DNA of 5,625 bases from an uncultured Verrucomicrobiota bacterium (GCA_937873255.1 CALMVM010000399.1:1-5625), one strand, 5' to 3'. Numbered from the stretch's first letter, positions 1 through 5,060 are shown. Translations and numbers: made by a program. Notes: generated by a model from the letters alone, not told the origin.

Positions 1-24
1 GATACGGGCTTCGAGGTTTTCCAT
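1..24 (-). CDS. Possible start of a further minus-strand gene, cut by the left edge
   Basis: On the minus strand an ATG at 24-22 opens a frame that reads MENLEARI before the window ends. It lies 56 bases downstream of the response regulator stop, on the same strand, so it could be the next gene of that unit. Eight codons are too few to name a family. The charged, Leu-containing start would suit a coiled-coil or sensor-kinase N-terminus, but that is a guess. No Shine-Dalgarno is visible upstream, which is also true of most genes in this window. Confidence 0.3.
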
Positions 25-80
25 GGGGTGTGGATCGTTACGGACGAGACCTTCGCCCCGACCGCCCCCGGCCGCAACCC

Positions 81-482
81 TCAGCCGACGCAGGGCTGCG
101 CCAAGTTTTCTTCGATGACCTGCACGAGTTCGTCGATGGTCGTCGGCTTCGACAGGCAGGGGTAACCCTCGATGCATTTGCTGGCGGCGACCTCGCACGA
201 GGTGACGAGGGAGGTCAAAAACACGATGGCCATGCCGGCGAGCGACGCGGCGGCGCGGACCCCGACGGCCACCTGGCGGCCGTCGAGATGCAGCATGTCC
301 ATGTCCAACAGCATCAGGTCGGGCCGGAAATCGTGGGCGGCAGCCAGGGCGCGGCGGCTGTGGTTTTCCTTGCGGACGAGGTAGTGGCCGGTCCTTTCGA
401 GCAGCAATTTCCAGAGTTGGGTGATGCCTCGCTGGTCGTCAACGATCAGGATACGGCGTTCGGTCGAAAGAGGGTCGGTCAT
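81..482 (-). CDS. Single-domain response regulator (CheY-like receiver)
   Basis: A 133-residue protein made of one receiver domain with no DNA-binding or enzymatic output domain. Such proteins take a phosphoryl group from a histidine kinase and act by binding a partner. All key residues are present (numbered from the ATG): the acidic pair D15-D16 in ILIVDD, phospho-acceptor D60 in LLDMDM, T90 in FLTS, and K112 in LSKP. Unusually, Cys is found at 96, 103 and 109 beside the conserved Lys, and at 131. The ATG at 482 is preferred over a GTG at 524, because the extra 14 residues are basic, Pro-rich and outside the fold, and that GTG lies inside a hairpin. It is the last clear gene of the sufS-led unit, 61 bases after the rhodanese gene. 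The cognate kinase is not in the window. The fold is certain; the role is unknown. Confidence 0.9.
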   Translation of the reverse strand: MTDPLSTERRILIVDDQRGITQLWKLLLERTGHYLVRKENHSRRALAAAHDFRPDLMLLDMDMLHLDGRQVAVGVRAAASLAGMAIVFLTSLVTSCEVAASKCIEGYPCLSKPTTIDELVQVIEENLAQPCVG

Positions 483-504
483 GTCGGCTGGTTTTCGCCG
501 TGGT

Positions 505-525
505 GGTGGCACGCGACATGCCACC
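505..525 (-). other. Intergenic hairpin between rhodanese and response regulator genes
   Basis: In the minus-strand transcript GGTGGCATG pairs with CGTGCCACC around a TCG triloop, giving a nine-pair stem with one G-U wobble. It sits in the gap between the rhodanese stop and the response regulator ATG, and overlaps the alternative GTG start at 524. No U-run follows, so it does not look like an ordinary intrinsic terminator. A processing site, mRNA stabiliser or attenuator is possible. The wobble is a C-A mismatch on the other strand, so the structure is better on the transcribed sense. Confidence 0.45.
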
Positions 526-543
526 GGCTGCCGCCGCCGACGA

Positions 544-1104
544 TCATTCCAGCCGGTAACGCGGCAGCGTGGGATCGACCTCCTGGCTCCACGCGTCGAT
601 GCCGCCGAGGAGGGCCTTGACGTTGATGAAGCCGTGCCCGGCGAAATACGCGGCGGCGTCGAGGCTGCGCGCGCCCTGGTGGTCGATGACCGCGATGAGC
701 CCGGTGTCGCGCGGCCATTGCATGAGAATCGTGTTCATCGACTCCTGCGTGAAGTGTTCCGACCCAGCGATGTGGACGGCGTCGAACTCCTCGCGCGTGC
801 GGATGTCGAGCAGGTGGACGGGGCCGGACTGATGATCTTCGCGCCGGTCGTGAAGTTCGCGCGGAGTGATCTGGTTGGCGCGGTCCTCCTGCTGGCTGGT
901 CTGAAGATAGGCGACGACCTCCGGCAGGTCCATGTGGGCGTTGCGCGCGGCGATCTGGGCGAGGGATTCGGTCGGCGCGAACCCGCACGAACTGCATCCG
1001 CCGACGTGGTACTTGCGAAAGAGCGCCCGCTGCGCGCCGGGGTAATGGGCGAGCAGTTCGCCCATGGGCAAGTGGGGGTCGATCTCGGGGAGGGTGGCGG
1101 TCAT
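544..1104 (-). CDS. Rhodanese-fold protein with N-terminal CxxC domain, catalytic Cys replaced
   Basis: A 186-residue cytoplasmic protein with two parts. Residues 10-70 form a small helical domain resembling DUF1858/ScdA_N-type regions (ELLAHYP, then GGCSSCGF with C37 and C40, then ESLAQIAARN). Residues 78-183 are a rhodanese domain (LLDIRTREEFDAVHIAGS, and near the end GGIDAWSQEVDP). Rhodaneses normally carry a persulfide-forming Cys in a C-x-x-G-x-R-S type loop. Here the loop reads DHQGARS, and D141 (codon GAC, plus-strand 682-684) takes the Cys position. Sulfurtransferase activity by the usual mechanism is therefore unlikely. The CxxC pair could bind metal or a cluster, or carry sulfur instead. 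It starts five bases after the preceding small gene and lies in the sufS-sufU unit, which points to a sulfur or Fe-S role by inference. Confidence 0.87.
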   Translation of the reverse strand: MTATLPEIDPHLPMGELLAHYPGAQRALFRKYHVGGCSSCGFAPTESLAQIAARNAHMDLPEVVAYLQTSQQEDRANQITPRELHDRREDHQSGPVHLLDIRTREEFDAVHIAGSEHFTQESMNTILMQWPRDTGLIAVIDHQGARSLDAAAYFAGHGFINVKALLGGIDAWSQEVDPTLPRYRLE

Positions 1105-1109
1105 GGAAA

Positions 1110-1340
1110 TCAGGATGCAACGCCCGCGTCAGCGGCGTATTCGACCCCGGTCATCAGCAACGCGGACAAATGATGCAGTCGATCTTCGTTTTCCTCTGCC
1201 ACGATGACCCAAGCCTGATTGATTGGCGGCGCGAAGGCGAAGTCGGGATGGTTGACGCGGAAAGTGCGCCCATCCGCCATATAGATAACAAAAGGTTGAA
1301 ATGGCACGGTGTGGAGAAGTTCGCGGATGCGCTCTTTCAT
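1110..1340 (-). CDS. Small conserved-looking protein of unknown function (76 residues)
   Basis: A 76-residue soluble protein. It begins with a short helix (MKERIRELLHT), then PFQPFVIYMADGRTFRVNHPDF, which looks like two beta strands around a DGR turn, then a hydrophobic strand WVIVAE and a C-terminal segment HHLSALLMTGVEYA. I recall similar 'PFQPF..YLADGR...HPEF' small proteins from Verrucomicrobia and Planctomycetes, but no function is established to my knowledge. There are no catalytic motifs, Cys residues, signal peptide or membrane segment. It starts 42 bases after the sufU stop and ends five bases before the rhodanese gene, so co-transcription and perhaps translational coupling are likely. 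The sequence before its ATG is AT-rich, without a Shine-Dalgarno. Confidence 0.78.
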   Translation of the reverse strand: MKERIRELLHTVPFQPFVIYMADGRTFRVNHPDFAFAPPINQAWVIVAEENEDRLHHLSALLMTGVEYAADAGVAS

Positions 1341-1382
1341 ACTTTGAAATTTAGCACCTAGCCCAAAAAACGTCCATCCCGC

Positions 1383-1865
1383 TCACAAATCAGCGTCTCC
1401 TGTCCCGACGCTGAACTTCCCCTCTCCGCTCTCCGCCAGACATCCCTTGAGTGCGTGCCAGCCCAGCGTCGCGCACTTCACGCGTTGGGGGAATTTCCTC
1501 ACCCCGCTCAGCAGCCGCAAATCACCGAGACTCTTCGGCGTTTCGCTTTCGGGCATCTGGCCGGTGATCATCCCTTGAAAATCGCGCAGTAGCGTCTCCG
1601 CCTCACCGCGCGTTTTGCCCTTGATCTTGGTCGTCATCAGCGACGTGGACGCCATGCAGATCGAACACGCGCTGCCCGTGAAACCGACCGCCTCCAATTT
1701 GTCCGCCGCTGCGTCGATCTTCAGGCTCAGCGCGATCTCGTCGCCGCACGTCGGGTTGTCGCCGCTGACCGTCACCGTCGCGTCCGGCAGCGCGCCGAAA
1801 TTCCTCGGTTTGCGCGAGTGATCTAATATCACCGCCTGATAGAGTTCCTCGAAATCGAAGTCCAT
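1383..1865 (-). CDS. sufU: SufU-type iron-sulfur scaffold / sulfur acceptor
   Basis: A 160-residue cytoplasmic protein of the SufU branch of the IscU/NifU-N fold. In Gram-positive bacteria SufU accepts sulfur from SufS through a zinc-bound Cys and passes it to the Fe-S assembly machinery. The expected ligands are visible: C40 and D42 in NPTCGDE, C67 in GSACSICMAS, and C131 in RVKCATLGWHAL. The segment between C67 and C131 is longer than in IscU and has the SufU-type insertion (about residues 95-125, containing TPKSLGDLRLLSGVRKFPQR). There is an extra Cys at 70. The length is slightly above the usual 145-150 because of a polar tail (GEGKFSVGTGDADL). It starts 19 bases after the sufS stop, and the pairing with sufS makes the assignment firm. 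No Shine-Dalgarno precedes the ATG. Confidence 0.96.
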   Translation of the reverse strand: MDFDFEELYQAVILDHSRKPRNFGALPDATVTVSGDNPTCGDEIALSLKIDAAADKLEAVGFTGSACSICMASTSLMTTKIKGKTRGEAETLLRDFQGMITGQMPESETPKSLGDLRLLSGVRKFPQRVKCATLGWHALKGCLAESGEGKFSVGTGDADL

Positions 1866-1884
1866 GTTAGTAAGACGTTAGTTT

Positions 1885-3138
1885 TCAACGGTTGAAGAAC
1901 GCGCGAACCTTCTCGACAACCTCCACGAGCCGGTCCACCTCCTCGTGCGTGTTGTAAAAATAGAAGCTCGCCCGCGCGCTCGACTTCACGCCGAGCTTGC
2001 GGTGCAGGGGCTGGTTGCAATGGTGCCCGCCGCGCAACGCGATGCCGTGCTGGTCGGCCAGCGTCACCACGTCGTGCGCGTGCACGTCATCCAGCAAGAA
2101 GCTGACCAACCCCGCGCGGTCCGTCCCCGGTCCGAACAACCGCACGCCGCCCAGTTCGCTCAGGCGCGTGTACGCGTACGCCGCCAGGTCGCGGTCGTGC
2201 TCGAAGATGTTTTGCCGGCCAATCGCGTCGAGATAATCCATCGCCGCGTGCAGACCCACCGCCCCGGCGACATCCGGCGTGCCGGCCTCGAAACCGTGCG
2301 GCGCGGGTTTGAACTTCGCGTCGTGCCAATCCACGGTCACGATCATCTCGCCGCCCGTCTGGTACGGCGGCATTTCCGCAAAACGCTCCTCCCGCCCGTA
2401 GAGCACGCCGATGCCCGTCGGTCCGAGAATTTTGTGGCTGCTGAACACCAGGAAATCGCAGCCCATCGCCGCCACGTCCACCGGGCAATGCCCCGCCGAC
2501 TGCGCCGCGTCCACGAGCGTCGCCACGCCCAGCGCGCGGGCGCGGGCGCACCACTCGGCGGCGGGGTTGATCGTGCCCATCGTGTTCGAGATGTGCGTGA
2601 AGGCGAAAATCTTCACGGCGGGCGTGAGCAGTTCGTCTACCTTTGCGGGATCGGGCACGCCGCTGTCGCCGAGGACCGGGACGTAGAGGAGTTGCGCGCC
2701 CTTGCGCCTGGCGAGTTGCTGCCAGGGAATGAGGTTGGCATGGTGCTCCAGTTCGGTGAGCAGGATGGTGTCGCCCGCGCCGACATGGCGTTCGCCCCAG
2801 GTGGCGGCGACGAGGTTGATCGACTCCGTGGTGCCGCGCGTGAAGACGATCTCGCTCGGTTTGTCCGCGTTGAGGAAACGCGCCGTGCGTTCGCGCGCGC
2901 CTTCGTAGGCGGCGGTCGCGCGGTTGCTCAACTCGTGGATGCCCCGGTGGACGTTGCTGTGGTCGTGCTCGTAATACCGGCTGATCGCGTCGATCACCGC
3001 GCGCGGCTTCTGGCTGCTGGCCCCGCTGTCGAGGTAGATGAGCGGCTTGCCGTGAACCGTCTGGTCGAGGATCGGGAAATCGCGGCGCAACGCCCCCCAG
3101 TCAGGGGCGGTCGGAGCGTGTTTGGCAAGGTCGTGCAT
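1885..3138 (-). CDS. sufS: Cysteine desulfurase SufS (group II, PLP-dependent)
   Basis: A 417-residue enzyme that converts L-cysteine to L-alanine and leaves a persulfide on its active-site Cys, the sulfur source for Fe-S cluster assembly. The full group II (SufS/CsdA) pattern is present: YLDSGASSQKP near the N-terminus, the PLP-stacking His in ELEHHANLIPWQ (residues 129-140), cofactor-binding DAAQ at 210-213, the PLP Schiff-base lysine K236 in SSHKILGPTG, and catalytic C374 in RGGHHCNQP. The short loop around C374 is typical of SufS and distinguishes it from IscS/NifS. Length is normal for the family. The ATG at 3138 is well placed, about 35 bases downstream of the predicted transcription start. 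It is the first gene of the minus-strand unit. SufB, SufC and SufD are not adjacent and must lie elsewhere if present. Confidence 0.97.
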   Translation of the reverse strand: MHDLAKHAPTAPDWGALRRDFPILDQTVHGKPLIYLDSGASSQKPRAVIDAISRYYEHDHSNVHRGIHELSNRATAAYEGARERTARFLNADKPSEIVFTRGTTESINLVAATWGERHVGAGDTILLTELEHHANLIPWQQLARRKGAQLLYVPVLGDSGVPDPAKVDELLTPAVKIFAFTHISNTMGTINPAAEWCARARALGVATLVDAAQSAGHCPVDVAAMGCDFLVFSSHKILGPTGIGVLYGREERFAEMPPYQTGGEMIVTVDWHDAKFKPAPHGFEAGTPDVAGAVGLHAAMDYLDAIGRQNIFEHDRDLAAYAYTRLSELGGVRLFGPGTDRAGLVSFLLDDVHAHDVVTLADQHGIALRGGHHCNQPLHRKLGVKSSARASFYFYNTHEEVDRLVEVVEKVRAFFNR

Positions 3139-3169
3139 GGGCGTCAGGAGAATCGGGAAAAGCAGCTTA

Positions 3170-3188
3170 ATTTAGAATCATTCTAAAT
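3170..3188. promoter_or_regulatory. Fur/PerR-family operator-like palindrome
   Basis: ATTTAGAAT-C-ATTCTAAAT is a perfect 9-1-9 inverted repeat centred on 3179. Its core TTAGAATCATTCTAA fits the 7-1-7 arrangement of Fur-family sites and every fixed position of the published PerR-box pattern (nTAnAAnnATTnTAn). It is strikingly AT-rich in a GC-rich region. It covers the -10 hexamer and expected start point of the predicted sufS promoter, the position expected of a repressor site. Which family member binds (Fur, PerR or another) cannot be told from the site alone. Confidence 0.72.
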
Positions 3189-3207
3189 ACAAGGCATCGC
3201 GCGTAAA
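3180..3207 (-). promoter_or_regulatory. Predicted sufS promoter (-35 and -10)
   Basis: On the minus strand TTTACG (3207-3202, four of six matches to TTGACA) and TAGAAT (3185-3180, five of six matches to TATAAT) are separated by 16 bases. Transcription would begin near 3173, giving an untranslated leader of about 35 bases before the sufS ATG. The -10 lies inside the Fur/PerR-like palindrome, which strengthens the pairing of promoter and operator. Assignment by eye only. Confidence 0.5.
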
Positions 3208-3250
3208 TGGTTCCGTCCGCAGGGGGGTGTCCAACACGCCCGGTCGCGAG

Positions 3251-3256
3251 TATAAT
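3251..3256 (+). promoter_or_regulatory. Consensus -10 box (TATAAT) just before the exported-protein gene
   Basis: A perfect TATAAT ends eight bases before the ATG at 3265, so transcription would start at about 3262-3265 and yield a leaderless or nearly leaderless mRNA. The -35 is weak: TGTCCA at 3228-3233, with 17-base spacing, matches only three positions. No Shine-Dalgarno is present, consistent with leaderless initiation. A chance hexamer cannot be excluded, though TATAAT is uncommon in DNA of this composition. Confidence 0.45.
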
Positions 3257-3264
3257 TGCTGGCC

Positions 3265-3771
3265 ATGCTTCCGCCATCTCTCATCGCCGTTGTCTCGTGC
3301 CTCACGCTTTGCACGCCGCCGGTGCTGCCGGCGGCGACCCTGGATCGTTCGGCCAGCAAAAAGGCCGCCGGCGACGTGAGCAAGGAGGACGTTCGCCGCG
3401 CCATCGCCATCTTCCGCCGCGATCCGCTCAACGCCCAGGGGGAAATGACCCGTCCGATCATCTTCATGTTCGCCAAGGAAAGCCCGGACGTGGAGGTCTC
3501 GCTGATCCAGAACCACCTGCTCTGGTTCGACAACAAGTCGCTCCCGGACGGGAGCCGGCAGGTGCTGCTCGCGGCTTACATGGCGGGAACCATCCAGTCG
3601 CAGCTGGACAGCGGCAAAACGAAGCACGACCCCCTCGCCGCCGCCGAACAGGTCATCGCCACCTACCGCCAACTGCAAAAGGCCGATCCCAGGCTGAAGG
3701 TCCGCGAGATCGAAGACCTCGCCGACCTGCAAAAGCGCGGCAAGCTGGCGGAGCATCTCAAGGGGGATTGA
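3265..3771 (+). CDS. Small exported protein of unknown function
   Basis: A 168-residue protein that I do not recognise. The N-terminus (about residues 5-24, SLIAVVSCLTLCTPPVLPAA) is hydrophobic and ends in a plausible signal peptidase I site near A23-A24. However, the n-region has no Lys or Arg, which is atypical. The mature part is charged and mostly helical: EDVRRAIAIFRRDPLNAQGE, then MTRPIIFMFAKESPDVEVSL, then alternating Leu/Ala/Gln/Lys segments to the C-terminus (ADLQKRGKLAEHLKGD). There are no Cys in the mature part and no obvious catalytic motif. A VVSC sequence resembles a lipobox, but the uncharged start argues against a lipoprotein. ATG 3265 is chosen over an in-frame TTG at 3256, because that TTG overlaps the -10 box and directly follows an in-frame stop. 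It is divergent from sufS, with the next gene 28 bases downstream. Confidence 0.82.
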   Translation: MLPPSLIAVVSCLTLCTPPVLPAATLDRSASKKAAGDVSKEDVRRAIAIFRRDPLNAQGEMTRPIIFMFAKESPDVEVSLIQNHLLWFDNKSLPDGSRQVLLAAYMAGTIQSQLDSGKTKHDPLAAAEQVIATYRQLQKADPRLKVREIEDLADLQKRGKLAEHLKGD

Positions 3772-3799
3772 TCCCACCTCCGCATTTGAACTCATTCCC

Positions 3800-4255
3800 A
3801 TGCGCGTTTTCAGAATCGTACTTGCTGGGGTCTTGGTGCTGTCGGCTGCGGTGCTCGCGATTGGCGAGGCCGTGCTCATCTTCCGTCACGCGCAAATCCA
3901 TCTTCTGGACCACGCGGTCGTCTTCGCCTTCACGCTTTGCGTTCTTGCCACGGGTTTTTATTGCCTTCGTTCACAAGCTGACTGGATAGCCCGGCTTCCG
4001 TGTCCGCGATGCCGTCGCAACGGAGTTTTGCATCTTGCTACTTTCGGTCAGCCGCAGGTAAGCGCCCTTGCTTGGGTTGCCGGGGGATTCGTGGGTTCGC
4101 TGCTGTATAGCTACGCGCGTAAGTTACGTTTTCATTGCAATGCATGCGGAACATCGAGCCGCGTACGCACCATTGGAGGATGGCTTGCTTCCGCCTGGCT
4201 GCTTTGCTTCATCCTAACCATCGCGGTTGCAATTTACGTCCACGGGAACACCTGA
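3800..4255 (+). CDS. Membrane protein with two CxxC pairs (split zinc ribbon)
   Basis: A 151-residue protein of unknown function with about four hydrophobic segments: residues 5-28, 36-56, 88-104 and 125-146. Between the second and third is LPCPRCRRNG (C68, C71). Between the third and fourth is LRFHCNACGTSS (C113, C116). Two CxxC pairs of this kind usually form one zinc ribbon, but here a hydrophobic stretch of about 17 residues separates them. That stretch may be a buried hairpin rather than a full membrane crossing. I recall similarly built hypothetical proteins in Verrucomicrobia. Base composition is lower in GC than its neighbours: by hand count 31/60 at 4081-4140 and 29/60 at 4201-4260, against 43/60 at 4741-4800 in psd. 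It starts 28 bases after the exported-protein gene and may share its transcript. No Shine-Dalgarno is seen. Confidence 0.8.
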   Translation: MRVFRIVLAGVLVLSAAVLAIGEAVLIFRHAQIHLLDHAVVFAFTLCVLATGFYCLRSQADWIARLPCPRCRRNGVLHLATFGQPQVSALAWVAGGFVGSLLYSYARKLRFHCNACGTSSRVRTIGGWLASAWLLCFILTIAVAIYVHGNT

Positions 4256-4265
4256 AAACTTGCTT

Positions 4266-4300
4266 TCGAGAACGCGCTCGATGGATCGTCGGCGTCGATC
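4266..4300 (+). other. Two tandem weak hairpins after the membrane-protein gene
   Basis: TCGAG (4266-4270) pairs with CTCGA (4277-4281), and GATCG (4284-4288) pairs with CGATC (4296-4300). Both stems are only five pairs and no T-run follows, so this is a weak candidate for a transcript end. The rest of the 118-base gap (4256-4373) holds the psd leader; no convincing promoter could be picked by eye. Confidence 0.25.
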
Positions 4301-4359
4301 GTTCGGGTTAAATTCGGAATTGCCAGTTACCCTATTTGCCCCGCCCCCGTTCTTTCGTT

Positions 4360-4366
4360 AAGGTGG
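4360..4366 (+). promoter_or_regulatory. Ribosome binding site of psd
   Basis: AAGGTGG lies seven bases before the ATG at 4374. It is a good Shine-Dalgarno and the only clear one in the window, so it supports the chosen psd start and suggests efficient canonical initiation for this gene alone. Confidence 0.7.
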
Positions 4367-4373
4367 CGGTCCC

Positions 4374-5060
4374 ATGCGCTGGCAAACCATCTACGAAGCT
4401 CGCTGGATTTTCGTCGTCGTCATCCTCCTGTCGGCGATCACCTCCACGCTCACCGCCTTTCTCGCTCCGGCCCTGACCCCCTGGGCTTCGGCGGTGTGGC
4501 TGCTGTTTTTCCTCTACGTCTTTTATTTCTTCCGCGACCCGGAACGCGTCACGCCGACCGACCCCGATGTCGTCGTGGCTGCCGCCGACGGCGTGATCGC
4601 CGAGATCGTCGAGATCGAGGAGCCCGAGGTGGTCAAGGCCACGATGAAGCGCGTGGCCATCTTCCTTTCGGTCTTCGACGTGCACACTAACCGCGCCCCG
4701 GTCGCCGGGACCGTTACCTACACCGAACGCCGCGTCGGCAAGATGCTCGACGCCCGCCACCCCGACGCCTCCCGGCTCAACGAATGCCGCACCTGGGCCA
4801 TCGACCATAAAACCACCGACAACCGCGCGGCCGTCGTGGTCGTGCGCCAGATCACCGGGGCGATTGCCCGCCGCATCGTCGCGTGGGCGCAGGTCGGCCA
4901 ACAGGTCGCGCGCGGCGAACGTTTCGGGATGATCCGCTTCGGCTCGCGCACGGAGGTCTACCTGCCGCTCGACGCCGAGATCACCGTCAAGGTCGGCGAC
5001 CGCGTGGAAGGCGGGCTGACGATCATCGGCCGTTTGCGGCCGGCGGCGACGCCGGCGTAG
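4374..5060 (+). CDS. psd: Phosphatidylserine decarboxylase proenzyme, short type
   Basis: A 228-residue membrane-associated enzyme that decarboxylates phosphatidylserine to phosphatidylethanolamine. It belongs to the short, archaeal-type Psd group. Two hydrophobic segments (about residues 11-32 and 37-53) anchor it, followed by FFRDPERVTP. The core shows AADGV with D72, SVFDVHTNRAPVAGTV with H104, VVVRQITGAIARRIV, and RGERFGMIRFGSRTEVYLP. By analogy with studied members, D72, H104 and S191 form the self-cleavage triad. Cleavage between G190 and S191 would leave a pyruvoyl group on the small alpha chain (about 38 residues) as the cofactor. Length and order are normal for this group. The phosphatidylserine synthase gene, often next to it, is not in the window. 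Its last 38 bases overlap the convergent minus-strand gene. Confidence 0.96.
   Translation: MRWQTIYEARWIFVVVILLSAITSTLTAFLAPALTPWASAVWLLFFLYVFYFFRDPERVTPTDPDVVVAAADGVIAEIVEIEEPEVVKATMKRVAIFLSVFDVHTNRAPVAGTVTYTERRVGKMLDARHPDASRLNECRTWAIDHKTTDNRAAVVVVRQITGAIARRIVAWAQVGQQVARGERFGMIRFGSRTEVYLPLDAEITVKVGDRVEGGLTIIGRLRPAATPA

Noticed and set aside
482..524. Earlier GTG start (524) for the response regulator
   Set aside because: It adds a basic Pro-rich stretch outside the receiver fold, and the codon lies within a stable hairpin.
30..1173. Long plus-strand open frames opposite the response regulator and rhodanese genes
   Set aside because: Their translations are low-complexity Arg/Gly/Ala/Val strings without motifs, while the minus strand encodes recognisable domains over the same bases.
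1945..3186. A 413-codon open frame on the plus strand opposite sufS
   Set aside because: It is the antisense shadow of a complete, motif-perfect sufS. Its product is Arg/Val/His-rich with no domain pattern, as expected from GC-rich antisense frames.
3225..3241. GGGTGT-CCAAC-ACGCCC hairpin in the divergent promoter region
   Set aside because: It has six pairs with a wobble, no clear relation to either promoter, and is easily expected by chance at this GC content.
3256..3264. TTG start for the exported protein
   Set aside because: It shares its first base with the TATAAT box and would precede the likely transcription start. The ATG three codons later is preferred.
3767..3781. GGGAT-TG-ATCCC palindrome at the end of the exported-protein gene as a terminator
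   Set aside because: The usable stem is only four pairs with no T-run, and the next gene starts 28 bases downstream of the stop on the same strand.
3178..3989. Open frames on both strands overlapping the exported-protein gene
   Set aside because: The minus-strand frames would run through the sufS promoter region and opposite a protein with a signal peptide. The plus-strand alternative is Pro/Arg-rich and out of frame with both chosen genes.
4332..4951. Minus-strand open frames opposite psd
   Set aside because: psd has all family motifs in order and a Shine-Dalgarno. The opposite frames are Asp/Gly/His-rich shadows.
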